Assembly (NCBI GenBank): GCA_021162935.1
Contig: JAGGXR010000034.1
Span: forward strand, 1-64,000
Origin: Deltaproteobacteria bacterium
GTDB lineage: Bacteria > Myxococcota_A > Polyangia > HGW-17 > SLPX01
DNA: 64,000 bases
Reading direction: 5' to 3'
Shown: piece by piece, positions 55,501 to 64,000 of the stretch
Layout: every line of letters begins with the position of its first letter
Numbering within the stretch: position 1 is the stretch's first letter
Program-made: the position numbers and the translations under genes
Notes under the pieces: model-generated
What the model was told of the DNA's origin: nothing
Databases searched by the model: none
The model's input: only the letters and a program-made list of their open reading frames with translations

Positions 55501-57390
55501 ATGACCATGACGAACAGTCACCCGCTCGTTCGAGTCGCGGGGCGGCATTTCTTTGTGTCTTTGGCGCTTTTCCTGGTGGCAGGAGGCCACGGGGTCGTTG
55601 CGCGAGCACAACCGGCGGCACGATTGAAGAGGGCGTCCGGTCGAGTCCGTGTGGAGTCGCGTGTTTCCAGACGTCGGTTTGCCTTGGGGGACACGGTGCA
55701 GTTGACCGTCCAGATTCACGCAACGCAGCCGGTACGGGGGGCGGTGCGGTTCGGGTCTGCGTACGACAACTACGTTCGTCCCTCCATGCCGGACTTCGAC
55801 CTTTTGAGGACGAGTAGTTCCCAGTCGATCAACCTGTCTTTTGGGGGCGGATCACCGCAGCGCGTCTCCACTGAAACCTACCAGTACCAGATTCGTGCGC
55901 GACGCGCCGGAAGACTGGCGATTGGGTCGGCCCGGGTTCGAGTGGGCGGTCGGATCATCAGTTCCCGTCCCATCACGGTGGTCGTGACCTCTCAAGGCGC
56001 GCCTGCGGTATCACCAGGGGCGTCCGGGTTGCCCGCGGCCCCTTCTTTGAGTCAGGACGGTGTGGCCCTCACCGCGTCTGCGGACAGAAAGACGTGCTAC
56101 GTGGGGCAACAGGTGACCGTGACCTGGTCCATCTATCACACCTATCCTTTGACTGTGTTGCGTCCCGTCTCCATGCCGTCTGCATCCGATGCACTGGTTG
56201 AGGACCTGTTCCAGATCGGCCCCCGGACCATGTCTCGGCGGCAGAATATCAATGGCCGCGTGGTCTATGTTACGCCTTTGTATCGGAAGGCCTTTTTTGC
56301 CACGAAGCCCGGGACCCTCAAGGTTTCCCCGTTGGATGTCGACGTGGAGACGGCTCGCTTTCCTGGCAGGATGCGCAGGCGCTCTCCTCAGGTCGTGGTC
56401 ACGGTCCTGCCCCTGCCCAAGAAGGGCAAGCCGACGTTTTTCCCCAAGGAACCAGGTCGGAACGTGGGGCAGTATCGGATCACGGCCTCGCTGGACAGGA
56501 CGAACATCGATGCCGGCGAGGCGGCGACCCTGACGGTGAAGGTTGCAGGCACGGGCCATCCGGATCTGGTGGCCCTGGATCCCTTGACCCATGTCGAGGG
56601 ACTCAAGGTGCGGGCATCGCCTCCCAAGAGCGACGTGCGCCGTCAGGATTCCATTGGTGGGACCAGGACCTACGAGTACATTCTGATTGGCATCAAGGCC
56701 GGCTCACACGAGATTTCAGCATTCAAGTTTGCATACTTCGATCCAAAGGACCACGCGTATCACGTGGTGCAGACGCGGGAATTGGCCGTGACGGTCACCG
56801 GAAGTCTCCAGACGTCGGGGAGCGCCGGGGCGACTGGTGGCCCGGCCAATGTGCTTTCCATCGGGATTCGGCCCATCCATGGCCGGGTGGCTCTGGTGAC
56901 CAGGATCGGTCCGCGATTTTACGAAACCACGGTTTTCGAAATCCTGGTCGCCCTGCCGCCGCTAGTCCTGCTGGGCCTTGGGCTCTTTGTTTTGGTGCGG
57001 ATTCGGTTGTCTCGTGAAACCGATGCAGGCAGACGACGCAAGGTGCTGGGCAGGGCTCGAAGACGACTGCGGGCGGCGAGGCAGAAACTTCAAGAGGACG
57101 ACGCTGCCGGATTTTTCGGCGAGGTGGCTCGGGTGATCGAAGAAGTCCTCAGTGAAAAGCTGTCGAGGCCCGTGTCGGGCATGACGAGTGATGAGTTGAG
57201 AAAGACCATGACGCAGGCCGGACTCGACGACGATCTCATCGAACGCGTGTTGCGGGAGCTAGGCGACTGTGATTTTGCCCGTTTTTCTCCAGCAGCGGCA
57301 AGCCGACAGGAGATGGAGCGGGCCTTCGACCGGGTGCGCAAATTGACCGGGCTCATCGATCGCGTCAAGCTTGCGGAGCGTGTGTCATGA
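55501..57390 (+). CDS. batD: BatD-like protein (oxygen-tolerance family)
   Basis: 629 residues; ATG at 55501 just after the previous stop, with another at 55507. Signal peptide ends VVARAQ. Repeated beta domains with the BatD pattern: FALGDTVQLTVQI, SINLSFGGGSPQRVSTETYQ, GRLAIGSARVRVGGR, and ADRKTCYVGQQVTVTWSIYH. One membrane helix (~478-502) precedes a cytoplasmic helical domain (VARVIEEVLSEKLSRPVSGM, TSDELRKTM, LGDCDFARFSP). The length and layout are standard for BatD. Last residues overlap the batE start by 4 bp. Confidence 0.88.
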   Translation: MTMTNSHPLVRVAGRHFFVSLALFLVAGGHGVVARAQPAARLKRASGRVRVESRVSRRRFALGDTVQLTVQIHATQPVRGAVRFGSAYDNYVRPSMPDFDLLRTSSSQSINLSFGGGSPQRVSTETYQYQIRARRAGRLAIGSARVRVGGRIISSRPITVVVTSQGAPAVSPGASGLPAAPSLSQDGVALTASADRKTCYVGQQVTVTWSIYHTYPLTVLRPVSMPSASDALVEDLFQIGPRTMSRRQNINGRVVYVTPLYRKAFFATKPGTLKVSPLDVDVETARFPGRMRRRSPQVVVTVLPLPKKGKPTFFPKEPGRNVGQYRITASLDRTNIDAGEAATLTVKVAGTGHPDLVALDPLTHVEGLKVRASPPKSDVRRQDSIGGTRTYEYILIGIKAGSHEISAFKFAYFDPKDHAYHVVQTRELAVTVTGSLQTSGSAGATGGPANVLSIGIRPIHGRVALVTRIGPRFYETTVFEILVALPPLVLLGLGLFVLVRIRLSRETDAGRRRKVLGRARRRLRAARQKLQEDDAAGFFGEVARVIEEVLSEKLSRPVSGMTSDELRKTMTQAGLDDDLIERVLRELGDCDFARFSPAAASRQEMERAFDRVRKLTGLIDRVKLAERVS

Positions 57391-58169
57391 AACGGATTGG
57401 ATTGGCAAAGGCCCTGATCGGGTTTGCGATCGTGTGGTTGTGGCCTGTGGCCGCCTCGGCCACCACGGCGCAGGAGGCGTTCGACCAGGCCAATGCATCC
57501 TATGAAAAAGGCGACTTCGCCGAGGCTGTGCGACTGTACGAAAGCTGCCTATCGGGTTTCCACGTGGTCAACGAGCATCTCTACTACAACCTTGGAAACG
57601 CCTACTACAAACTCAGCAAAATGGGGCCGGCGATCTACAACTACGAACGGGCGCTCAAGGTGGATCCCGGCATGGAGGATGCGCGGCACAATCTCAAGGT
57701 GGCCAGGAAGGTGACCAAAGCCAAGGGAATGGTGGACGTGGTGGTGGGGGCGGCGCGCGAGCCGTTTTGGGTGCGGGCCGTGACAGGCCTGACCCCTGGC
57801 GTCGAGTCGGTTCTTTTCCTTGTCTTGTGGTACGCGACTTTCGTGCTCGTCCTATTGCTCTTCTACCTCAAGCGTGGTGCCTGGCGTGTGGGAGTCATCA
57901 GCGGCGCAGGGCTGTTTTTCGTGGCGAGTCTGCTCTCGGGTCTCCTTCTCGGGGGCCGGGGGTACTACGATCGAAAGCTACCCCAAGGCGTGGTTCTCGA
58001 TGATGTGACCGTGGTGCGGGAGGGCCCGCGGGAAAATGCGGCCGCTGCCTTTCGTGTGCACGCCGGGCTCAAAGTGCGTCTGTTGGAATCCGACGTGGAA
58101 TGGTATAAGATTGCTCTGAGAAATGGGTTGGAGGGTTGGGTGAAGCGTCGCCAGGTTGGCAAATTGTGA
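57387..58169 (+). CDS. batE: BatE-like protein: TPR plus SH3-type domain
   Basis: 260 residues. Signal peptide ends AASATT. TPRs at ~28-105 (AFDQANASYEKGDFAEAVRL, LYYNLGNAYYKLSKMGPAIY). Two membrane helices (~133-158 and ~167-188). The C-terminal bacterial SH3-like domain reads VTVVREGPRENAAAAFRVHA, LKVRLLESDVEWYKIAL, LEGWVKRRQVGKL. This is the full BatE architecture. The stop overlaps the next GTG start. Confidence 0.88.
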   Translation: MKRIGLAKALIGFAIVWLWPVAASATTAQEAFDQANASYEKGDFAEAVRLYESCLSGFHVVNEHLYYNLGNAYYKLSKMGPAIYNYERALKVDPGMEDARHNLKVARKVTKAKGMVDVVVGAAREPFWVRAVTGLTPGVESVLFLVLWYATFVLVLLLFYLKRGAWRVGVISGAGLFFVASLLSGLLLGGRGYYDRKLPQGVVLDDVTVVREGPRENAAAAFRVHAGLKVRLLESDVEWYKIALRNGLEGWVKRRQVGKL

Positions 58170-59122
58170 GCATCTTCGGAATCGTTCCATTCCTCGTGGT
58201 CGCAACGGCCGTGAGTGAACCAGCTCTTGCAAGGAGACCCGTCGAGAGGGGGGATCGCCATTCGTTCGTGTTGGGGATTCGGGGCGTGATGCCCAAGGCT
58301 CAGTCCGGCGGGCAAGCAGGTTCTGGCGGTACCGGGCACACCCAGCGGGCGGCCGCTCGGGGCACTGGTTCCAAAGAGGTCGTCGATGGAGAGCCAGGCC
58401 CAGCGTCTCCCCGTGCGGCCCGCCCGGCTGCTCGGCATCCCGATGCACGCCGACTCGGTCAGGATATCGAAGACGAGGAAGCCGCCCGACATCCGCCCAA
58501 GCCGGGCAAGGGACGTGGTGGTCCCTGGCTCATGAATCTGACGGTGGGCGCTGTTTTTCCGTTGAAGGCCTCCAAGGCGCCGGCCAAAGCAGGATTTCTG
58601 GTGACGTTGATCGGTGGTCGGCGCCTGTTCCAGAACGGAAGGCTCATGTTGGACGTGGGCCTCGCGGCGAGCATGCTGACGATCCGCGCCAAGGACGAGG
58701 CGGTGCTCAACCCGGATGTCGCAGAGTCCGAGCGGGTGACCTGCAAGGACTACAAGGGCTTGAATCTCTGGACGGCCGAGGCGGCGTTGGCGGTGAGTCT
58801 GCATTGGCCCAGAGTCGTGGTTGGCGTGACGGCGCTCGTCGGTGGCGGGTACGGCCAGTATCGCCAGGTCAAGAGACATGCCACGGGCGAGGTGCTTGCC
58901 TGTGGTTACGATGAGGTTGGTGCCTGGGTTCCCACGGTTGGTGGGTCTCTTCGCGTGGGGTGGGTGTTTTCGAAAGCTGTGGAACTTTCGATCGTGGGAG
59001 GGATCCGAGCCGTGTTTTCGAACCGGCGGCTCATTTATGAGAACAGCGATGGCACGTCCGCCTCGGTGGCCGTCTTTTTCCACACGGCTCACGTGGGGCT
59101 GTCCTTTGTGCATCGCTTTTGA
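58166..59122 (+). CDS. Predicted outer-membrane beta-barrel protein at the end of the Bat genes
   Basis: 318 residues from a GTG at 58166 that overlaps the batE stop (GTGA); this start gives a clean signal peptide ending EPALA, unlike the longer frame from 58136. A Pro/Arg/Gly-rich segment (~35-115) precedes alternating hydrophobic beta strands (LMNLTVGAVFPL, MLDVGLAASMLTI, AALAVSLHWPRVVVGVTALV, SVAVFFHTAHVGLSFVHRF). It ends in Phe, the usual C-terminal residue of barrel proteins recognised by BamA. No family recognised. Tight coupling to batE suggests it works with the Bat complex. Confidence 0.6.
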   Translation: MSIFGIVPFLVVATAVSEPALARRPVERGDRHSFVLGIRGVMPKAQSGGQAGSGGTGHTQRAAARGTGSKEVVDGEPGPASPRAARPAARHPDARRLGQDIEDEEAARHPPKPGKGRGGPWLMNLTVGAVFPLKASKAPAKAGFLVTLIGGRRLFQNGRLMLDVGLAASMLTIRAKDEAVLNPDVAESERVTCKDYKGLNLWTAEAALAVSLHWPRVVVGVTALVGGGYGQYRQVKRHATGEVLACGYDEVGAWVPTVGGSLRVGWVFSKAVELSIVGGIRAVFSNRRLIYENSDGTSASVAVFFHTAHVGLSFVHRF

Positions 59123-59184
59123 TTTTCACTTTCAATCGGGGTAGAATTTGCCGATGCCGTCAGGGCGGGATGGAGGTGGGTCGA

Positions 59185-62100
59185 ATGGATCGTAGGTTGG
59201 TGTCTGTGGCCGGGCTGGGGTGGATCGCGGCCCTTTCGTCGTGCCTATTCCTTGCAGTGGGAATCGCTCATGCGCAGGGGCATTTTGAGGATCAGGGGCG
59301 CCTGGGACCGGGTGAGGCGGCGGTGTTCGAAATTTTGGTGGGCCCATCCAAGGTCGATCGGATCGCCGAGCACCCACGGGCCCCCACCTGGCATGTCACG
59401 GACGCCGCGGATACCGCCGCTGCGTTGGCGCCGGCCTGGGTGCGCCCGGCCCTGTTGGACAAGCTGGGGCAGCTCGACGACGACGTCCAGGATGCGCTTG
59501 CCGCCGTCCTCGTCGAGGCTCATGGCGAGGACCCTCGGTTCGTGGACGAAGTCGCCTTCGTGATGGCGCATCTGTCCGTCGCGGATCTCACGTACGTGGA
59601 CGATGGGACGGGAACCCGGTTTGACCCAGAGCTTCTGCTCGACAATGCAAGGCTCATCTATCAGGCGGACGCCCAACTCGATTACGTGACCCTCATCGAC
59701 GAGGGCGACCCGGCCACGGACGACGACTACGACACCACGGCTCGGTATCGGATCCTGCAGGACGGGCAGGAGACCACGGTGACACTGACGCCCGAACAGT
59801 ACTATTGGTGGGTCGTGCATCCCAAGATCAGCGCGGAACCCGTCTTGTACATACACCCGCCCGATGACCGAGCAGCGGCGAAAGCCGATGGAGGACGATT
59901 TTGGCGGGAGTACCTGTTGGCGGATCGAGGCATGGCCGATGACTTCAGTCGGCCCTTCGTCCTGAGGTCGCCCAACCAGGTGGACGACGGTGATCTGAAC
60001 GGTTGGGGGCCATCGGCAGCGGGGTATGTGACCTCTCGGATCATCGATCCGATTCGCGAGATCGTCCGGACGTCGGACGGCAAGGCGGTGCTCCTGCGGT
60101 ATGCTTTTCACCCCGAGGGGACGAATCAGGGATACAACGGCACGATCCTGGCCACGACCATGCCCATGGAGCAGGCCTACGAATCGGGCAGACAGACCCT
60201 CTTCGAAAATCTGCTTTCCCTTGGTGACGGGAACGTGAAGATTCGCGCAGATTTTTCAGGGAACCGATTTCTGGTCATCAAGGACCGGGATCCTTTTGGT
60301 CATCCAACGGTGGAGACGGCCCTGACCGCGTTGGGATATGACTTCGACGTGATCGATTCGACCGCTTTTTCCCAGATGACCGGCTGGCAGGACATCGAAG
60401 ATGGTGGGTACGAAAAGGTGGTGGTGCCATCGGATCAGCCCAGGCAGCTCTACGAGCGTCTATCCGCGCACAAGGACATCATCGAAGGTTGGGTGGGTCG
60501 TTCGGCCGTGGATGACGACATGGTGTTTCAGTTCGATGGGGCGGTGGCGCCAAATCATCTTCCTGCAGACGACTGGTCGGATCTTGAGATGCCCGGCGGG
60601 CTGCATGGCCATGCTTTGGATGAAGAGACGGATCAGGTGCGACCATTTGGCTATCCCAAGCTGATGGACGTGATGCAGGGCTGTTCGGATCTCTGGGATG
60701 GGCAGGTGGAACCGGACCTGAGTGGCGATCGGTTCTTCGATCCGAATTCGTTTGCCCTCGATCGTCTCGGGTACCTGGTGTCCCAGAATCTGGACGATAA
60801 CGTTTCAGAGTTGCCTGGCGATTGGGCGGGCCCGGACGGGGATTGTTGGAAGTGCGTGCCTCGTTCGGTCAATGCGGCCAGGATCGCATATGGCCATTAC
60901 GAGAATTGCGGAGGCATTGCCATTTTGCTGACCGCCATGTCCAGGACGGCCCTGGTACCCGTTGCCAAGGTGTCGGGTTTGCCCGAGGATCATGAGTGGA
61001 ACGAGTTTCTGCTTTCGGATGCGTGGCATTCGTATCAGGTGGACTGGAGCGACGGAGCGACTCGGATTGACCGGCCTGGGAACGCCCAGGACAAGGATTA
61101 CGGCGGAGGCAAGGATCTGTCCATGGTGTTTACCTGGCGTGGAGACGGCCTGGCCATCGACGACATGGATCGGTACTCGAAGACCGTGACTGTTTCGTTG
61201 GACGTCACGGACGCGTCTGGATTGCCCGTCGACGGGGCCTCGGTTTTGGTGGCGACCGAGACCTACTACAACCCGGATTCTCTGATGGTCGCCACGGTCG
61301 AGGTGACCGATGCGAGCGGCCACGCTGAATTCCCCGTTGGAGATCATCAGAACTACTTCATACGGGTGGACAGTCCAGCCGGAGTCTGGCCGGACCGGGA
61401 CCACGTCCAGTGGGTCGCCTGCGCTGAGCCCGGGGCATCGGGCCCAAGCGGCCAGGTTTGCCCGGATCATCCCGGTTGGGATCCAACGCTGGACATGCCC
61501 ACGACGGACGAGACTGGGGCGCGGATCGACGTGCCGGTCACCCTCGATGGTACCGGCGTACCGGTGTTCGATGCAACCGCCCAGCAGGTGGCAGATGGTT
61601 CTGCGTCGGGTCATCTCGTCGTCCATCTGTCCGCCACGCAGCAGGTTCGCTATCTGCCCTCCATGGGCATCGCGTCGGAGATGGAACAGGGGGGGCGGCT
61701 CGACCTTTATCTGTTGGACTTCGACAACATGAACCGATTCGCTCAGAAGCAGCCCTTCGCATACCGCGATCACGTGGTTGTCAGAGACGCTCCATCCGAT
61801 GTATCCCTGGACATCGATCTGCCAGACGATTCGGATGCCTGGTATTTGCTCGTGGCCAACGACCATCGTGTTTCCACGGCGACCTACTATGACATGGCGC
61901 TGGATGTGAGCGGCGGCGAACAGCAGGACGCCGGTGTGCCGGACGGAGGGCTCGAAGGTGGCGGGGGACGGGGCGGTTGTTCCTGTCGCTCGTCTGGTTC
62001 TTCTGGTTTCCCCTCCTTGCTTTGGCTCCTGTTCGTTGTCGTTTTGCGATCAAGGAAGTGGCGCGACAAGCGAGGCGATAGGTCGGGGACGCCTGCCTGA
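59185..62100 (+). CDS. Secreted transglutaminase-like MYXO-CTERM protein
   Basis: 971 residues from the ATG at 59185, after GGAGG. Signal peptide ends GIAHAQ. A large N-terminal region (~1-540) has no family I recognise. A transglutaminase/papain-fold core follows: Cys575 (HYENCGGIAILLTAMSR), His603 (PEDHEWNEFLL) and Asp620 (SYQVDWSDG), in the order and spacing of the family's Cys-His-Asp triad. Carboxypeptidase-like beta domains lie at ~670-760 (LDVTDASGLPVDGASVLVAT). The C-terminus is a MYXO-CTERM signal: GRGGCSC, a hydrophobic helix, RSRKWRDKR. Likely a surface protease or cross-linker. It sits 62 bp after the barrel gene, same strand, so may be the last gene of the Bat operon. Confidence 0.8.
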   Translation: MDRRLVSVAGLGWIAALSSCLFLAVGIAHAQGHFEDQGRLGPGEAAVFEILVGPSKVDRIAEHPRAPTWHVTDAADTAAALAPAWVRPALLDKLGQLDDDVQDALAAVLVEAHGEDPRFVDEVAFVMAHLSVADLTYVDDGTGTRFDPELLLDNARLIYQADAQLDYVTLIDEGDPATDDDYDTTARYRILQDGQETTVTLTPEQYYWWVVHPKISAEPVLYIHPPDDRAAAKADGGRFWREYLLADRGMADDFSRPFVLRSPNQVDDGDLNGWGPSAAGYVTSRIIDPIREIVRTSDGKAVLLRYAFHPEGTNQGYNGTILATTMPMEQAYESGRQTLFENLLSLGDGNVKIRADFSGNRFLVIKDRDPFGHPTVETALTALGYDFDVIDSTAFSQMTGWQDIEDGGYEKVVVPSDQPRQLYERLSAHKDIIEGWVGRSAVDDDMVFQFDGAVAPNHLPADDWSDLEMPGGLHGHALDEETDQVRPFGYPKLMDVMQGCSDLWDGQVEPDLSGDRFFDPNSFALDRLGYLVSQNLDDNVSELPGDWAGPDGDCWKCVPRSVNAARIAYGHYENCGGIAILLTAMSRTALVPVAKVSGLPEDHEWNEFLLSDAWHSYQVDWSDGATRIDRPGNAQDKDYGGGKDLSMVFTWRGDGLAIDDMDRYSKTVTVSLDVTDASGLPVDGASVLVATETYYNPDSLMVATVEVTDASGHAEFPVGDHQNYFIRVDSPAGVWPDRDHVQWVACAEPGASGPSGQVCPDHPGWDPTLDMPTTDETGARIDVPVTLDGTGVPVFDATAQQVADGSASGHLVVHLSATQQVRYLPSMGIASEMEQGGRLDLYLLDFDNMNRFAQKQPFAYRDHVVVRDAPSDVSLDIDLPDDSDAWYLLVANDHRVSTATYYDMALDVSGGEQQDAGVPDGGLEGGGGRGGCSCRSSGSSGFPSLLWLLFVVVLRSRKWRDKRGDRSGTPA

Positions 62101-62198
62101 TGGATGAGTGCCCCGTGGGTTGGTCCTGCGGATGAAATGGGACAGACTTGGGGACATCGGGCCGTTTCAGAATTCTTTTTTCTGGGGCCGTCTCATTG

Positions 62199-62226
62199 TT
62201 GCGTCTCCTGTCGAGCCTGGTATTAT
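62199..62226 (+). promoter_or_regulatory. Candidate promoter for the small PilZ gene
   Basis: TTGCGT (62199-62204) - 16 bp - TATTAT (62221-62226, 5 of 6). Leader of about 70 nt to the ATG at 62302. Confidence 0.4.
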
Positions 62227-62301
62227 CCAGAGCCGTGGCTGCAAGATGAACGTACCAGTCGTTCGGTACGGACCGAGTTGCCGAGACAGGAGTCGCCGTT
62301 C

Positions 62302-62628
62302 ATGTCCAAGAAACAGGAAGCCAGGAAACACGTTCGTTATGAGGTCGATGCGTACGTAGACTACACGGGCACGGACGTTGGGTTGTACCACAAGGTGCAA
62401 AATATCAGCCTTGGCGGGATTTGTATCCAATCCTCGAGCGTTGAGGATGTGGGTACCATCGTGGATCTGGTGATCAATTTTCCTGATTTGGATTCCACGA
62501 TTGCTATCAAGGGCGAGGTCGTCTGGGCGAATCGGCACGAGCCCAAAGATATGGGTATTCGGTACATGAATTTGGACGATGGACGACTGGGCACATTGAA
62601 AAAGTTCATCCAAAAAGTAAAAAAATAG
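62302..62628 (+). CDS. Single-domain PilZ protein
   Basis: 108 residues from the ATG at 62302, with AGGAG at 62288-62292; the frame extends upstream to 62104 but that part reads as non-protein. Both c-di-GMP motifs are intact: RKHVR (8-12) and NISLGG (34-39). The rest is the PilZ barrel (VDLVINFPDLDSTIAIKGEV, VWANRHEPKDMGIRYMNLDD) with a C-terminal helix. A minimal c-di-GMP adaptor with no output domain, likely acting by binding a partner. It directly precedes an FHA-DUF4388 protein. Confidence 0.88.
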   Translation: MSKKQEARKHVRYEVDAYVDYTGTDVGLYHKVQNISLGGICIQSSSVEDVGTIVDLVINFPDLDSTIAIKGEVVWANRHEPKDMGIRYMNLDDGRLGTLKKFIQKVKK

Positions 62629-62646
62629 CAAATAGATCGTGTTTGC

Positions 62647-62675
62647 TTGACCTGGCAGAAAAAGTCGCCTAACAT
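62647..62675 (+). promoter_or_regulatory. Candidate sigma70-type promoter for the FHA-DUF4388 gene
   Basis: TTGACC (62647-62652, 5 of 6) - 17 bp - TAACAT (62670-62675, 4 of 6). It starts 19 bp after the PilZ stop codon, giving a leader of ~55 nt to the ATG at 62738. Confidence 0.5.
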
Positions 62676-62737
62676 TTCCGGCTACAACCATGTGATCGTT
62701 CGGTTGGGGACGTGCCCCGAAACCTGGAAAGTGGTCA

Positions 62738-63661
62738 ATGTCTCAATTCGCACTGCGCTTCATCTCAGGCAAGTATCAGGGTGGTGAGTTTCCTCTCCGG
62801 ATGAACCGAGAGATCATCATTGGCAGGAGCAGCGATGTGGACATGGTCCTCGTGGAGGACATGGTGTCTCGGCGCCACGCAAAAATTTCGACGATGGGTG
62901 GCGAGGTCGCCATCGAAGACTTGAATTCCACGAACGGCACCTTTGTCAACGGCGAGCGGGTCAAACGGATTCATGTCAAGGTCGGAGACCGCATTCTGAT
63001 TGGGACTTCGATCATCAAGCTCGTGTCCGTGGAGCGAGAGAGCCAGATGATCTCAGATGGGGAGGCTCGCAGCCGCATGGCCGGTGCTTCGGCCCGGAAG
63101 TCCACGACTTCGGGGCGCCCAATGTCGGGGACCATCGACGAGATTCCCCTTCCGGATCTTTTGCAACTTCTGTCTGGGAGTCGCAAGTCCGGAGTCCTGG
63201 CCGTCCGCAGCGTGGATGGCTTCGGCAAGGTGTACCTGCGTCAGGGGCGTGTTTACTACGCATCGATCGACGACAGTTTCGATCTGAGTCCACTCAAGGC
63301 GTTCTATCGATTACTCATCTGGAAATCGGGTGCTTTCGAACTTCAGGCTCCCGACGACAAGGAGTTCCTCGAAGAGATCAACGAGAGCACCGAGGCCCTT
63401 CTCATGGAGGGTATGCGGCAGATGGACGAGTTGTCTCGTCTTGAGGATGAGAAGCCGGATCCCAACGTGATCTACGGCCTCAGTTCGCCGCTGGTGCCTC
63501 CGCTCAAGGACCTCGAGCCGGAGCGGCTCGATATTCTCCAACTCGTGCACAACTACGGTCAGATCCAGACGGTCCTGGACAAGTCTCCCCTGGCGGATCT
63601 AGAAACGTACGAGCATCTCATTGCCTTGATCGACAAGGAATACATCGTCCTGCTGGACTGA
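62738..63661 (+). CDS. FHA-DUF4388 regulatory protein
   Basis: 307 residues. The N-terminal FHA domain (~1-98) has the phosphothreonine-binding residues GRS (29-31), SRRHAKI (44-50) and NSTNGTFVNG (63-72). After a Ser/Arg-rich linker, a DUF4388/PATAN-type domain (~128-230) reads GTIDEIPLPDLLQLLSGSRK, SGVLAVRS and GKVYLRQGRVYYASID. The C-terminal ~75 residues form helices resembling the usual extension in Myxococcota. Such proteins couple Ser/Thr kinase signalling to motility, development or secretion control; the partner is unknown. Confidence 0.88.
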   Translation: MSQFALRFISGKYQGGEFPLRMNREIIIGRSSDVDMVLVEDMVSRRHAKISTMGGEVAIEDLNSTNGTFVNGERVKRIHVKVGDRILIGTSIIKLVSVERESQMISDGEARSRMAGASARKSTTSGRPMSGTIDEIPLPDLLQLLSGSRKSGVLAVRSVDGFGKVYLRQGRVYYASIDDSFDLSPLKAFYRLLIWKSGAFELQAPDDKEFLEEINESTEALLMEGMRQMDELSRLEDEKPDPNVIYGLSSPLVPPLKDLEPERLDILQLVHNYGQIQTVLDKSPLADLETYEHLIALIDKEYIVLLD

Positions 63662-63739
63662 CGTCCTGACTGAATCAGACGGGAAACATCATTGCATCGG
63701 CGGGGAAGTGGTCGCACAGCCATGCCGTGGCTGGCGGGG

Positions 63740-64000
63740 CTATGGTTCCACGGTCAGTCCTTCTCTCGCCTCGACGAGGGTGATGGATTGGCCTCCGAGT
63801 TCGTCCAATCGTCTGCGGAGTCGAATGAGAAGATCGGCCACCGTGGCGTCGTCGTAGTCCTGGTCGTAATGGAAGGAGGACAGACTCCGAACCTGTGCCC
63901 GGACGGCCGCGGTGGCGGCCTGGTCGAATGACGAGAATCCACGTCCTGCTCGTCCCTCGTAGTCCTCACTCGAGTACGTGGTGTCATGGATCAGCAGGTC
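63740..64000 (-). CDS. MBL-fold metallo-hydrolase, C-terminal part (gene continues beyond the window)
   Basis: Read on the minus strand from the window edge, 86 codons end at a TAG (63740-63742). The fragment starts DLLIHDTTYSSEDYEGRAGR and continues SSFDQAATAAVRAQVRSLSS and FHYDQDYDDATVADLL. HDxxY with its metal-ligand Asp, followed by a helix and the LFHHDPxHDD-like strand, is the C-terminal half of RNase Z/ElaC-like metallo-beta-lactamase hydrolases common in Myxococcota. The HxHxDH metal site and the start codon lie outside the window. Confidence 0.72.
   Translation of the reverse strand, partial: DLLIHDTTYSSEDYEGRAGRGFSSFDQAATAAVRAQVRSLSSFHYDQDYDDATVADLLIRLRRRLDELGGQSITLVEAREGLTVEP

Noticed and set aside
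63754-63987. Arg/Ser/Thr-rich 77-codon minus-strand frame at the window end
   Set aside because: Shadow frame; the overlapping frame from 64000 to 63740 has a clear MBL-fold C-terminal pattern.

Overview
The window looks like a high-GC chromosome segment from a Myxococcota-type (former Deltaproteobacteria) bacterium. Evidence: three proteins with MYXO-CTERM-like tails (Gly/Cys motif, hydrophobic helix, Arg/Lys end), many predicted lipoproteins and secreted Cys-rich repeat proteins (DUF4215-like, RCC1, CGDG repeats), PilZ proteins, an FHA-DUF4388 protein, a GspE-N/HEAT protein and a complete Bat operon. I saw no tRNA, rRNA or CRISPR. No database search was run; family names rest on motifs and architecture.

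Layout. 0.1-4.9 kb: a chimeric remnant in which the 5' part of an IS1380-like transposase is fused to a secreted-protein tail, then a lipoprotein made of 45 six-cysteine repeats. 5.0-11.5 kb: a class I aminotransferase diverging from a thioester alpha-2-macroglobulin-like lipoprotein that carries a GspG-like insertion. 11.5-14.7 kb (minus): a lipoprotein with Ig-like repeats overlapping a polytopic membrane protein. 15.0-23.6 kb: three consecutive radical SAM genes (four radical SAM cores) between two Cys-rich lipoprotein genes, the second of them frameshifted. 23.6-29.4 kb: an AgmX/PglI-like membrane protein overlapping a subtilisin-like protease with PA, PKD and MYXO-CTERM parts. 29.7-33.0 kb: a minus-strand MYXO-CTERM protein with 15 DUF4215-like repeats, flanked by two copies of a 75-84 bp AT-rich direct repeat.

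33.2-48.6 kb holds mixed genes: a small acidic protein, a thioredoxin-fold lipoprotein, a HEAT-like exported protein, an RluA pseudouridine synthase, a PilZ protein, a C45 Ntn-hydrolase lipoprotein, a Lys/Ala-rich lipoprotein, a PAP2 phosphatase, an RDD protein, a GspE-N/GAF/HEAT protein, NAD malic enzyme and a DpnIIB-like adenine methyltransferase whose upstream region is dense in GATC.

49.0-62.1 kb is one compact operon: MoxR ATPase, DUF58, a BatD-like protein, BatA, BatB, a BatC-like TPR protein, BatD, BatE, a predicted outer-membrane barrel and a transglutaminase-like MYXO-CTERM protein. Most junctions overlap by 4 bp or are under 15 bp. 62.3-64.0 kb: a short PilZ protein, an FHA-DUF4388 regulator and the 3' end of an MBL-fold hydrolase gene.

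The common theme is envelope and surface biology: Cys-rich exported proteins, protease and protease-inhibitor-like proteins, a MoxR/VWA assembly system, and c-di-GMP and phospho-dependent regulators. The best candidate for an undescribed system is the radical SAM trio embedded among Cys-rich lipoproteins. The MYXO-CTERM gene bracketed by direct repeats and the Bat operon extended by a transglutaminase-like protein come next.
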